A DNA stretch of 64,000 bases from Bin5 sp965200685 (GTDB taxonomy: Bacteria > Chloroflexota > Anaerolineae > Caldilineales > Caldilineaceae): contig OZ241379.1 of the NCBI GenBank assembly GCA_965200685.1, forward strand, positions 3,906,001-3,970,000. The letters run 5' to 3'. Numbering within the stretch: position 1 is the stretch's first letter; each line of letters opens with the position of its first letter. This document shows, in pieces, positions 34,464-43,460 of this stretch. The position numbers and the translations under genes are program-made. The notes under the pieces were generated by a model that did no database searches, was not told where the DNA came from, and worked only from the letters and a program-made list of their open reading frames with translations.

Positions 34464-36149
34464 TTAGGCGTCGGTCACACAGCCATCTGACGCGTTCGAG
34501 ACAGTCTTAATGTACTTCCAGAGGACACCACTCGTGACCTTGTACTCTGGCGCGGCCCAGGCGGCCCGGCGTCCCTCGATCTCCGCGTCCGCAACGTGTA
34601 GGTTGAGGGTATTGTTCTCCGCATCGATCGTAATCATATCGCCGTTCTGGGCCATCCCGACCAACCCGCCTTCCTGGGCCTCCGGCGTGATGTGGCCGAC
34701 GACAAAACCATGGGTGCCGCCGGAGAAGCGCCCATCTGTAATCAGAGCTACACTCTTGCCCAAGCCTTTACCCATAATCGCAGCAGTGATGCTCAACATT
34801 TCCCGCATCCCTGGCCCGCCTTTCGGCCCCTCATAGCGGATGACAACCACGTTCCCTGGTTGCACCTCATTGTTCTGGATGCCTTCTAGGCACTCCTCTT
34901 CCGAATCATAGCAGATGGCCGGGCCAGTGAAACGCGTGCCTTCCTTGCCGGTGATCTTGGCCACAGCACCACTTTCGGCTAGATTGCCGTAGAGGATCTG
35001 CAGATGGCCTGTGGATTTAATCGGGTTGCTCAGAGGCATGATCAGTTTTTGTCCTGCGCTTAGATCCGGGACTTCGGCCAGATTTTCCGCCAGGGTTTTG
35101 CCCGTAACGGTCATACAGTCTTCATGCAGAAAGCCTTCCCGCAGAAGCATCTTTTGTACTGCGGGCACGCCACCCACTTCGTATAAATCTTCCATCACGT
35201 ACTGGCCGCTCGGCTTCAGATCGGCTAGCAAGGGCGTGCGGTCGGAGATCTCCTGGAAGTCGTCGATAGTCAGCGGTACCCCTGCCGACTTGGCGATCGC
35301 CATTAGATGCAGGACGGCATTTGTTGAGCCGCCGAGGACGACAGTCAAGGCAATCGCGTTCTCAAAGGCCTTTCGGGTCAAAATGTCCAAGGGCTTGAGA
35401 TCCATCTCCAGCATGGTCTTGATGGCCGCGCCCGCCCCCATACACTCCTGCTCTTTGCCCTCGCTGGTGGCCGGGTAGGATGAGCTATAGGGCAGGCTTA
35501 GGCCAAGGGTTTCAATGGCCGCGGCCATTGTGTTGGCTGTGTACATCCCGCCACATGCCCCCGCACCGGGACAGGCCTTACGCAGTACTTCCTTTAACTG
35601 CTCGTCGTCTATGTCAGCGGCCAGATAGTGCCCGTAGGCTTCAAAGGCCGAGATGATGTCCAGCTTTTGCGGAGGGGAGCCATCGTCTCGTTGCAGGTGG
35701 CCAGGGCGAATTGTTCCACCGTAGACCATCAGGCTGGGCCGGTTGAGCCGAGCCATGGCGATCAGCACACCTGGCATATTTTTGTCGCAGCCGGGTAGCG
35801 AGATGTTGGCATCGTACCACTGCGCTCGCATGACCGCTTCAATCGAATCCGCGATAATATCCCGGCTCAACAGAGACAGTTTCATCCCTGCAGTACCCAT
35901 TGATATCCCATCACTCACACCGATGGTGTGGAAGATGAGACCTACCAATCCAGCATCCTGCACCCCTTGCTTCACCCGGCGGGCCAGAGCATTCAGATGC
36001 ATATTGCATGTGTTGCCTTCCCACCCCATGGAAGCAATGCCTACCTGGGGCTTGTTCATGTCTTCATCGCTCAAGCCCACGCCGTAAAGCATCGCCTGGG
36101 AGCCGACCTGAGAAATCGTCTGGGTGAGAACCCTACTGTATTTGTTCAT
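34464..36149 (-). CDS. ilvD: Dihydroxy-acid dehydratase
   Basis: A 561-residue protein of normal length. It dehydrates 2,3-dihydroxy-isovalerate and 2,3-dihydroxy-3-methylvalerate to the 2-oxo acids that give valine/leucine and isoleucine. The iron-sulfur Cys motifs 'GCDKNMPG' and 'CPGAGACGGMYTANTM' are present, as is 'RFSGGTHGFVVGHITPEA' near the C-terminus. The ATG at 36149 behind AAGGACAG is chosen over an 18-codon extension. It is 25 bp downstream of cimA and is probably co-transcribed with it. Confidence 0.96.
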   Translation of the reverse strand: MNKYSRVLTQTISQVGSQAMLYGVGLSDEDMNKPQVGIASMGWEGNTCNMHLNALARRVKQGVQDAGLVGLIFHTIGVSDGISMGTAGMKLSLLSRDIIADSIEAVMRAQWYDANISLPGCDKNMPGVLIAMARLNRPSLMVYGGTIRPGHLQRDDGSPPQKLDIISAFEAYGHYLAADIDDEQLKEVLRKACPGAGACGGMYTANTMAAAIETLGLSLPYSSSYPATSEGKEQECMGAGAAIKTMLEMDLKPLDILTRKAFENAIALTVVLGGSTNAVLHLMAIAKSAGVPLTIDDFQEISDRTPLLADLKPSGQYVMEDLYEVGGVPAVQKMLLREGFLHEDCMTVTGKTLAENLAEVPDLSAGQKLIMPLSNPIKSTGHLQILYGNLAESGAVAKITGKEGTRFTGPAICYDSEEECLEGIQNNEVQPGNVVVIRYEGPKGGPGMREMLSITAAIMGKGLGKSVALITDGRFSGGTHGFVVGHITPEAQEGGLVGMAQNGDMITIDAENNTLNLHVADAEIEGRRAAWAAPEYKVTSGVLWKYIKTVSNASDGCVTDA

Positions 36150-36174
36150 TCTCTGTCCTTCAGATGGCTTGGAA

Positions 36175-37827
36175 CTACAGACCCTGGGAGTATGACTGTT
36201 CACTGCTATTTGTCAGCAGGAAATACTCGACTGCATCGTACATGGCCATCCAACTCGCCTCAATAATATTTGTGCTGGCCCCAACTGTGGTCCAATTGCG
36301 CGTGCCATCGGAGCTGGTGATGAGAACCCGTGTTGTGGCACCTGTGCCCCGCTCACTGTTGGGTATCCGCACCTTGTAATCTTGCAGATACATCTGATCG
36401 AGTTGTGGGTAATAGTGCTGAATCGCCTTGCGTAGCGCGATCATCATCGCATTGACCGGCCCGTTGCCCTCCGCCACTTCATGGTAGATCTGCCCTCCTA
36501 CTTTAACCTTTATCGTCGCGGTTGCCACTGGAACAGTGGGTAGCGGCCTATGACCAGTGACCGCTGCCCTGTCAATTGCGCTTTCACTGGTAGGTACCGA
36601 GCGATGTTCGACTACCGCTGTGTAGTCGATCAACGTAAAGCAGGGAACGTAATCTTCCTGAGAACGCCGTAGCATCAGATCAACACTGGCTTCGGCACTC
36701 TCAAAGGCAAAGCCTATATTTTCCAACTCTTTGATCCGTTGGAGGACCTCCCTCTCTTTCTCTTGGGACAGTCCTTCCAAGCCGAATTCATCGGCCTTGA
36801 CGGTGATATTGTCTTTGCCGCTCAGTTCGCTGACCAGGACACGGGTCTGGTTGCCAATCATTTCCGGATCGATGTGCTGGTAGCTATCTACATTCTTCAC
36901 AACTGCGTTGACGTGGGTGCCCCCTTTGTGCGCGAACGCACTTTGCCCGACAAATGGTTGGTAGATGTTGGGGTTGAGGTTCGCCAGTTCGTTGATATAA
37001 TGGCTGAGGTCTGTCAATTTCTTGAGCTTTTCCATGGGCACCAGTTCATAGCCCATCTTTAACTGCATATTGGCGATGATGCTGACGAGATTGGCATTGC
37101 CGCATCGTTCGCCGTAGCCATTAATCGTACCTTGCACATGGGTGCATCCATTGCGGACTGCTTCTAACGAGTTGGCGACAGCGGTGTCGCTGTCATTATG
37201 CGCGTGGATACCGAGGGTAATTGATGAGTTATGCAGCTCTCGGCGCACATCGCGGACGATCTGCCCGATTTCCCAAGCCAGGCCACCACCATTTGTGTCA
37301 CATAGGACAATGCAGGTCGCGCCACCAACTACTGCCTCTTTGATCGTCGCCAGCGCATATTCCGGGTTCTCTTTATACCCGTCAAAGAAGTGCTCGGCGT
37401 CGTAGATCACCTCTTTGCCATGACTCTTGAGAAAGGCAACCGACTCGCGGATCATGCGTAAATTCTCGACTGCTGTCGTCTGTAAAACATCACGCACATG
37501 CAGATCCCAGCTTTTGCCGAATAGGCTGATGACTTCTGTATTTGCTCTCAACAACAGTTGAATTTGGGGATCGTCGCTCGGGTCCATATGCCGGCGGCAG
37601 GTGGAGCCGAAGGCCGTAATGCAGGCATTTTGAGGCTTCAGTTCCTGCGCGGCCCGTTCAAAAAATTCCATGTCCTTCGGGTTGGAGCCAGGCCAGCCAC
37701 ATTCAATGTAATCCACGCCGAACTCGTCCAGACGAGCGGCAATATGTAGTTTGTCATCACAGCTCAGGGAGACCCCTTGGCTTTGGGTCCCATCACGCAA
37801 TGTTGTATCAAAGAGTTGAATCTTCAC
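36175..37827 (-). CDS. cimA: (R)-citramalate synthase
   Basis: A 550-residue enzyme of the isopropylmalate/citramalate/homocitrate family. 'FDTTLRDGTQSQGV' near the N-terminus, 'HNDSDTAVANSLEAV' and 'GTINGYGERCGNANL' are characteristic of CimA rather than LeuA, and the window has a separate leuA. It condenses pyruvate and acetyl-CoA to citramalate; LeuC/D and LeuB then yield 2-oxobutyrate for isoleucine, bypassing threonine deaminase. The start is GTG at 37827 with AAAGGAAA upstream. Residues about 412-434, in the C-terminal regulatory domain, are encoded by heptad-repeat DNA ('AAVTGHRPLPT'). Confidence 0.9.
   Translation of the reverse strand: MKIQLFDTTLRDGTQSQGVSLSCDDKLHIAARLDEFGVDYIECGWPGSNPKDMEFFERAAQELKPQNACITAFGSTCRRHMDPSDDPQIQLLLRANTEVISLFGKSWDLHVRDVLQTTAVENLRMIRESVAFLKSHGKEVIYDAEHFFDGYKENPEYALATIKEAVVGGATCIVLCDTNGGGLAWEIGQIVRDVRRELHNSSITLGIHAHNDSDTAVANSLEAVRNGCTHVQGTINGYGERCGNANLVSIIANMQLKMGYELVPMEKLKKLTDLSHYINELANLNPNIYQPFVGQSAFAHKGGTHVNAVVKNVDSYQHIDPEMIGNQTRVLVSELSGKDNITVKADEFGLEGLSQEKEREVLQRIKELENIGFAFESAEASVDLMLRRSQEDYVPCFTLIDYTAVVEHRSVPTSESAIDRAAVTGHRPLPTVPVATATIKVKVGGQIYHEVAEGNGPVNAMMIALRKAIQHYYPQLDQMYLQDYKVRIPNSERGTGATTRVLITSSDGTRNWTTVGASTNIIEASWMAMYDAVEYFLLTNSSEQSYSQGL
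36525..36590 (-). repeat. Heptad-type repeat inserted in frame in cimA
   Basis: The segment CTATGACCAGTGACCGCTGC and its flanks match the intergenic heptad repeats. It encodes about 20 extra residues between two strands of the LeuA-like regulatory domain, without breaking the frame. Confidence 0.65.
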
Positions 37828-37897
37828 ATTTTCCTTTCTAAGTTCTTCTTTTAGCACGAATGGTACCGCAGTGTCACCAAGTCATGGGCCACTGCTT

Positions 37898-40798
37898 TTA
37901 GCCTGTCCCCTGCAAACCGGCCGCAATGCCGTTGACAGACAGCAAGATCGCTTGGCGTAGCCGGGGGTCGTCGTCAGTCGCTCGCTGCTTGTCGAGCAAT
38001 GCGACCTGAATATAATTGAGCGGATCAATATAGGGGTTACGTAGATTAATGCTGCGCTGGAGCCAAGGTTCGTTGTCCAACAGGGTGTCCTGGCCCGTAA
38101 TGGCCAGGATGATCCGTTCTGTGAGCCGGAATTCTTCAACAATGTCATTGAAAATCGCGTTGCGGGTCTCGACATCGGTTAGGGTTGTATATAAGGTCGC
38201 AATTGTCATATCCGCCCGACGCATAGAGAGTTGTGCCCAATCAATGACTGTACGAAAGAAAGGCCAATTCCGATACATTTCTTGAAGGGCCGCCATCCGT
38301 TCCCCAGTCGGGACGCTGGTCCCATGACCAGTACGTGCAGTTTCTCTGGCCATTGGGGGTTCTGCACTCAAACCCGTGCCTAAGCCATACCAGCCCGGCA
38401 GATTCACCCGGCTCTGTGCCCATGAAAAGACCCAGGGAATGGCCCGTAGATCGGAGATCCCTGTCGTTTCTCGGCGTTTGGCTGGCCGAGAGCCGATATT
38501 CATCTGCCCCAACTGTTCGATAGGCGTAGCCTCGTGAAAATAGCGCAGAAAGGCAGGGTTCCCAACGAGGGCCCGATATTTGTACTCCGCACGCGTGCTG
38601 GCTTCTTCCAGAATCTCTACCCAGGCCTCCTCTTCCGTTTCATCTGTCGGACGGTCGACTTTTGGCACAGAAAATTTTGTCTTTGTACCCACTATTTTTC
38701 TGCCAAAACTGGAAAGCAGAACTGCGTGGATCAGTTGCTCCAGATGGCGACGGGCAATTGCCTGATTGCTGTAGCGGGCACTAATCACTTCACCCTGTTC
38801 AGTGATTTTGATCCGCCCCTGTACCGACCCTGGTGGCTGGGCCAGAATCGCCCGGTTGGCCGGTCCGCCTCCCCGGCCGATAGAGCCACCCTGCCCGTGA
38901 AAGAGCGTCAACTTCACCCCATGTGTGTCGCATGTCTCAGCCAGGGCCTTCTGCGCCTGGTACAGTATCCACTTAGCCCGTAGATAGCCGCCATCTTTGT
39001 TGGAATCGCTGTAGCCAATCATTATCTCCTGATGGTTGTCTCTCGCCGCGAGATGTTGTCGGTAGACCGGCGTCTCAAATAGGGTCGCGACCACATCTGG
39101 GGCATGGGTCAGGTCATCAATTGTCTCAAACAGAGGGACAATATCGATCTGCCCGAACAGGTCCGCGTCCTTAGCCAATAATAGCACCTCCAACACATGA
39201 CTGACAGATGTAGCCATGCTGATAATGTAGGTGCGGATGGCCTCCGGTCCGATCTTCTGATGCGCCTGGCGGATAGTGCGGAAGATGGCGACGGTTTCGT
39301 TGGTTGTATCGCTAAACTGTAGGCGGGCAGTCAAGGGACGCGGGCTTTCGATCTCTTCCACCAAGAGTTGTACCTGCTCTGCCTCTGGCAAGGAGATGTA
39401 GTCGAATTCCGGATAGCGAAACCGATAGTAATGCTGTAACAACTCAGCGACAGCCTCCCGATGGCGGTCCGAGTGCTGTCTGATGTCCATGGAGGCCAGA
39501 TGAAAGCCGAAGATGCGAGCCTGCTGCACGAGACGGGCGAAGCGGCCTTCTGCTAGCTGTCTGCCGTTGTTCTGGCGCAGACTATCTTGAATCAACTCCA
39601 GATCCTGCACAAATTCAGCCGCGCTCTGATAGGCCCAGGGGCTTGTCTTTTGTACTTCCCATTTTTCATCATTCAGACCAATGGTTGCGCCTAACCGCCG
39701 GTACACAAGAATCATCTTCTGCCGATACGGTTCTAGGGAGAAACGCTCCAAGCGGGCCTTATCCGTCTGCGGTGCCCGTTCCAAATCGTGCGCCAAGCTA
39801 TCCAGAAATTCTTGCGAAAAGCCGCAATGGGTGTACGCGACACTCAGATGACCGTAGAGACCATTCACCGCGCGCCGATACAGTTCCAGGGCCTGCCGTT
39901 TCTGCGCCCGTAGGGCATCTTCGGTTACCGCCCGGGTGACAAAGGGATTGCCATCCCGGTCCCCACCCATCCATGAGCCATAGCGCAGAAATGTGGGAAC
40001 TGCAAAGGTTTCCTGAGGATATGTCTTCTCCAGAGCCTGTTCTAATTGCTGATAGATTTCAGGCAACAGGTCGAAAAGGGTTGTCTCAAAGAAGTATAGC
40101 CCTTCCCGCACCTCATCCATCACATCTGGGCGTCGTTCTCGGTTTACGTCACTTTGCCATAGAGCAACGACGATCTCCCGAATCTGGCCCCAGATAGCTG
40201 TTTTTTCGCTTGGTATCAGGATGCGTGCATCTAGGTCATTCAACAGGCGTGCGAGATCAAGCAATTTGAGAAGGATTGTGCGTCGTTTTGCTTCGGTAGG
40301 ATGCGCGGTGAACACCGGCTGAATCAGTAGGTTTTCGAGCAGATGGCGGATTGCAAAGGGCTGTACTCCCTCTGCGTGCAAGGTTTCGACCGCCTCGGCG
40401 ATGGTTTCGCTCATGGGCTGGTCGTGCTCCTCCGCCTGGGATGCCCGTTGCCGCAGCACTCGTACTCGCTGCTGCTCCTCTGCTAAGTTGATAAGCTGAA
40501 AATAGGTGGTGAATGCTTTCAGCACCCCCAAGGTTTTTTCCAAATCGTCCACGAGGTGCGCGGTGCGTTGCTCGATCTGTACGTCCGCGGTGATATCGCC
40601 TTGACGCTGGGCTCGGGTCAGGGAACGTATCTCTTCCACCAGCTCAAAGATCGGCTCGCCTTCCTGCTCAATAATCGTTGCGCCTACTAGGTTCCCAAGC
40701 TGGCGAACTGTCCAGCGCAAACGGGCATCTTGGACGACCTCACCGCGCATATGCTGCGGGTCGTGTTCCCTTTCAGCTGCATTGAAAGGAGCCGTCAT
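37898..40798 (-). CDS. ppc: Phosphoenolpyruvate carboxylase
   Basis: A 966-residue cytoplasmic enzyme that carboxylates PEP to oxaloacetate. Landmarks are 'VFTAHPTEA' (catalytic His about 166), 'GYSDSNKDGGYL', 'FHGQGGSIGRGGGPA' and 'GSRPAKRR'. Its ATG overlaps the leuB stop (ATGA), so translation is coupled. Two in-frame insertions are visible: residues about 697-713 ('FGRKIVGTKTKFSVPK'), from a palindromic element, and about 809-833 ('TARTGHGTSVPT'), from heptad-repeat DNA. Compared with the E. coli enzyme as I recall it, both fall in surface loops, so the protein is probably active. Confidence 0.93.
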   Translation of the reverse strand: MTAPFNAAEREHDPQHMRGEVVQDARLRWTVRQLGNLVGATIIEQEGEPIFELVEEIRSLTRAQRQGDITADVQIEQRTAHLVDDLEKTLGVLKAFTTYFQLINLAEEQQRVRVLRQRASQAEEHDQPMSETIAEAVETLHAEGVQPFAIRHLLENLLIQPVFTAHPTEAKRRTILLKLLDLARLLNDLDARILIPSEKTAIWGQIREIVVALWQSDVNRERRPDVMDEVREGLYFFETTLFDLLPEIYQQLEQALEKTYPQETFAVPTFLRYGSWMGGDRDGNPFVTRAVTEDALRAQKRQALELYRRAVNGLYGHLSVAYTHCGFSQEFLDSLAHDLERAPQTDKARLERFSLEPYRQKMILVYRRLGATIGLNDEKWEVQKTSPWAYQSAAEFVQDLELIQDSLRQNNGRQLAEGRFARLVQQARIFGFHLASMDIRQHSDRHREAVAELLQHYYRFRYPEFDYISLPEAEQVQLLVEEIESPRPLTARLQFSDTTNETVAIFRTIRQAHQKIGPEAIRTYIISMATSVSHVLEVLLLAKDADLFGQIDIVPLFETIDDLTHAPDVVATLFETPVYRQHLAARDNHQEIMIGYSDSNKDGGYLRAKWILYQAQKALAETCDTHGVKLTLFHGQGGSIGRGGGPANRAILAQPPGSVQGRIKITEQGEVISARYSNQAIARRHLEQLIHAVLLSSFGRKIVGTKTKFSVPKVDRPTDETEEEAWVEILEEASTRAEYKYRALVGNPAFLRYFHEATPIEQLGQMNIGSRPAKRRETTGISDLRAIPWVFSWAQSRVNLPGWYGLGTGLSAEPPMARETARTGHGTSVPTGERMAALQEMYRNWPFFRTVIDWAQLSMRRADMTIATLYTTLTDVETRNAIFNDIVEEFRLTERIILAITGQDTLLDNEPWLQRSINLRNPYIDPLNYIQVALLDKQRATDDDPRLRQAILLSVNGIAAGLQGTG
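38300..38372 (-). repeat. Heptad-type repeat inserted in frame in ppc
   Basis: CTGGTCCCATGACCAGTACG and flanks resemble the intergenic heptad repeats. It encodes extra residues just before the conserved 'LQEMYRNWPFF' segment. Confidence 0.55.
38660..38708 (-). repeat. Palindromic element inserted in frame in ppc (copy A)
   Basis: It runs from TTTTGGCACAGAAAATTTTG to TTTTTCTGCCAAAA on the + strand and encodes a 16-residue peptide F-G-R-K-I-V-G-T-K-T-K-F-S-V-P-K. Copy B in gltB encodes the same peptide with two substitutions; copies C and D are intergenic. Confidence 0.85.
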
Positions 40799-41886
40799 GA
40801 CACTTTGCTCTTCAGCATCTCCACCACCAGATTGCCCATCACTTCAGTGCCGACTGTCTCGCTGCCCTTGTGTTCGATATCCGGCGTGCGTACGCCTTCA
40901 CTGAGAACCGCTTCAACAGCCGCTTCAACGGCCGCGGCCTCTTCCTCCAACCCAAGACTTTGGCGGAGGAGTAAGGCACTGCTGAGAATGGCCGCCAGAG
41001 GGTTGGCGATGCCCTGCCCAGCGATATCCGGCGCGCTCCCGTGGACCGGCTCGTAAAGTCCTAAGGGCAGGTTGTGGCTGTTGTTCATATCCCCTAGGCT
41101 GGCGGATGGCAGCATGCCCATAGAGCCGGCCAGCATCGACGCCTCGTCGGTGAGGATATCCCCAAACAGATTGCCGGCCACGATCACATCAAAGTCAGCT
41201 GGTCTACGGATCAGATGCATGGCCATGGCATCAACGAGAAGGTGCTCAACTTCCAGTTCCCCATAGTCGGCCAGTACATCCGTCGCCACTTTGCGCCACA
41301 GGCGAGAGGAAGCGAGGACATTCGCCTTGTCTACACTTACCAGCCGGCGGGTACGGGCCATTGCCGCCTCCGCGGCCAGCCGCACCACCCGCTCAATCTC
41401 TGGCCGAGTATATACCATTGTGTCGTATGCTTCCAACGCATTGTCAGCCTCTTTGCGAGGGCCGAAATAGATGCCGCCAGTCAACTCTCGGACGACCAAC
41501 AGATCCACATCAAGCAGTATCTCTTCTTTGAGTGTGCTGGCAGAAATGAGATGGGGATGGAGTTTCACTGGGCGCAGATTGGCGAACAGATTCAAGGCCT
41601 TACGCAGGTTGAGTACCCCCTGTTCTGGTCTGTCAAGCGACGAGTTCTCCCATTTCGGACCCCCAACCGCGCCTAGCAGCACTGCATCAGCACATGCTGC
41701 TGCTTCAACCGTCTCTTCAGGAAGACTGGTGCCTAACTGATCCATGGCACAGCCGCCTATCAACTTCTGGTGGAACATAAAACTGTGGCCGAAGCAGTCG
41801 GCCACAGCTATTAAAATCTTTTTGGCCTCCTTGGTGACTTCTGTGCCAATGCCATCACCACCCAAAATAACAATTGCTGCATTCAT
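40795..41886 (-). CDS. leuB: 3-isopropylmalate dehydrogenase
   Basis: A 363-residue enzyme of normal length that oxidatively decarboxylates 3-isopropylmalate in leucine synthesis, and probably the citramalate-derived 3-methylmalate for isoleucine. 'ILGGDGIGTEV' at the N-terminus, 'LLGAVGGPKW', 'RELTGGIYFG' and 'EPVHGSAPDIAGQGIANP' are family signatures. Its stop overlaps the ppc start by 4 bp. A palindromic element lies about 16 bp upstream of its start. Confidence 0.96.
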   Translation of the reverse strand: MNAAIVILGGDGIGTEVTKEAKKILIAVADCFGHSFMFHQKLIGGCAMDQLGTSLPEETVEAAACADAVLLGAVGGPKWENSSLDRPEQGVLNLRKALNLFANLRPVKLHPHLISASTLKEEILLDVDLLVVRELTGGIYFGPRKEADNALEAYDTMVYTRPEIERVVRLAAEAAMARTRRLVSVDKANVLASSRLWRKVATDVLADYGELEVEHLLVDAMAMHLIRRPADFDVIVAGNLFGDILTDEASMLAGSMGMLPSASLGDMNNSHNLPLGLYEPVHGSAPDIAGQGIANPLAAILSSALLLRQSLGLEEEAAAVEAAVEAVLSEGVRTPDIEHKGSETVGTEVMGNLVVEMLKSKVS

Positions 41887-41901
41887 AAACAGTCTCTCCT
41901 A

Positions 41902-41958
41902 TTTGGCACAGAAAATTTTGTCCTCATTCAGATAAAGTCAACATTTCTCGTGCCAAAA
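41902..41958. repeat. Palindromic element, intergenic (copy C)
   Basis: The ends are TTTGGCACAGAAAATTTTGTC and CATTTCTCGTGCCAAAA, inverted copies of each other with few mismatches. The interior differs from copies A, B and D, as expected for an element under no coding constraint. It lies just upstream of leuB. Confidence 0.8.
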
Positions 41959-42008
41959 TAACCGGTCCCAGAACCTATGCTAACCTAAGATCAGTCCTCT
42001 GTGTCCAT

Positions 42009-42773
42009 TCACGGAATTCCCCCCAATGGCCTGTGCGGGCGGCGTCCACCGAAGACAGCCAGTTCAAAGGTTTTGAAGAAGCAGTCCACATCGGCAAAGC
42101 CGATGCGACGTAGCCAAGCACACTGCAACTCCACCGGGGCCAGAATGTTCTCCTGCTTATCCTCTCGTTCGTGATAGGCAGAGGCGACCTGGGCACGGGT
42201 CTGGGCGTTCTCGTCGGTTAGCTGGGATGCCCACAGGCTGTCAATAAAATATTCATCATAGAGTGCTTCGATCCATGGGGTGGCCGAGGATACGTGTTCG
42301 ATATTCACGAAAATTCCGCCCGGCTCCATCATGTCGAAAATATCTGTATAGATCTGCTGCTTGACCGGATGGGATTGGTGATGGATCGAAAAGCCGGAGA
42401 CGACTACATCAAACGGACCATAGGTCGCGACGATATCGAACCAGTCTGGGTCCGTATAGTCTACCGATGAAAAGTGAAGCGACCTGCTGTACTCCTTCAG
42501 TTTGTACAAGGCGGCCTGAATCATTGGCATGGAAAAGTCAACCAATACCCCCCTCGCATTGGGGTATTTTTCCAGAATCGTCGCTGCCAAGATGCCGTCA
42601 CCACAGCCCAAGTCCAGAAAATTGTCAACCGGTCGATTGCATCCGGCAATGACCCGCAACATCACATCCAACTGAACCTGCGCCAGGGGAACGCCTTTAC
42701 GGACCTGATTCAAATAACCATCAACCAGAGTAGAATCTTTCCACACCGACTCTCTGCTGTCTGCTGTGTCCAT
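42009..42773 (-). CDS. Class I SAM-dependent methyltransferase
   Basis: A 254-residue protein with SAM-binding motif I 'FLDLGCGDGILAATIL' (about residues 53-68), an acidic residue after strand 2 ('VLVDFSMPM') and post-motif 'VVSGFSIHH'. The fold is clear, the substrate is not. It lies between leuD and leuB in the same orientation, probably co-transcribed, with no known role in leucine synthesis. Its C-terminus ends soon after 'FELAVFGG', a common end for this type. Confidence 0.8.
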   Translation of the reverse strand: MDTADSRESVWKDSTLVDGYLNQVRKGVPLAQVQLDVMLRVIAGCNRPVDNFLDLGCGDGILAATILEKYPNARGVLVDFSMPMIQAALYKLKEYSRSLHFSSVDYTDPDWFDIVATYGPFDVVVSGFSIHHQSHPVKQQIYTDIFDMMEPGGIFVNIEHVSSATPWIEALYDEYFIDSLWASQLTDENAQTRAQVASAYHEREDKQENILAPVELQCAWLRRIGFADVDCFFKTFELAVFGGRRPHRPLGGIP

Positions 42774-42833
42774 GCCTATTCAAACTCCCAGGCAGGTGAG
42801 TTGCGTAACACAAAGAAACACGCTCCACAGCCG

Positions 42834-43403
42834 TTACACTGACTCGAAAGTAGTGATCTGCTCATCCTTGTCCAGCAGATAGTCAAGCTCATCAAAGCCC
42901 CGCAAAAGACACCAACGGCGGAAGGGATCGATTTCAAAAGACATCTGCTGTCCGTCCGGCAGTGTCACGGTTTGGCTCTCTAGGTCAATGTTGATCGTCG
43001 TCTGTGGCTCCTCTTCGATCAGGTCTAGGAGCATGGTGACGGTCTCTTGCGGCAATGGAATGGGCAGCAGTCCGTTCTTCAAACTGTTGTTGTAGAATAT
43101 ATCGGCAAAACTAGAGGAGATCACCGCTTGAAAGCCATACTGGGTGAGTGCCCAGACTGCATGTTCTCGGCTGGAGCCGGTGCCGAAATTTTGACCTGCT
43201 ATCAGTACTTGCGCGCCCTTGTATTGGGGCTGATTCAGCACGAAATTTGGATTGGGGCTGCCATCTCGGTTGTAGCGCCACCAAGCAAACAGCCCATCGC
43301 CCATACCCGCCTTTGTAACCGCTGTCAGGTAGCGGGCAGGAATGATCTGATCCGTGTCAACATTTTCTACCCTCAAGGGTATGGCAGTTGTCAGAAACTG
43401 CAT
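42834..43403 (-). CDS. leuD: 3-isopropylmalate dehydratase small subunit
   Basis: A 189-residue subunit. 'VDTDQIIPARYL' and 'GQNFGTGSSREHAVWAL' are the family signatures, the latter forming part of the substrate pocket. It works with LeuC to isomerise 2- to 3-isopropylmalate, and citramalate in the CimA route. It lies 57 bp downstream of leuC. Confidence 0.96.
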   Translation of the reverse strand: MQFLTTAIPLRVENVDTDQIIPARYLTAVTKAGMGDGLFAWWRYNRDGSPNPNFVLNQPQYKGAQVLIAGQNFGTGSSREHAVWALTQYGFQAVISSSFADIFYNNSLKNGLLPIPLPQETVTMLLDLIEEEPQTTINIDLESQTVTLPDGQQMSFEIDPFRRWCLLRGFDELDYLLDKDEQITTFESV

Positions 43404-43460
43404 ACAACATCTCCCAGCAGTGGCGTGAAGAGGAGTGGACTGCTCTTCAAAGCGTTGTAG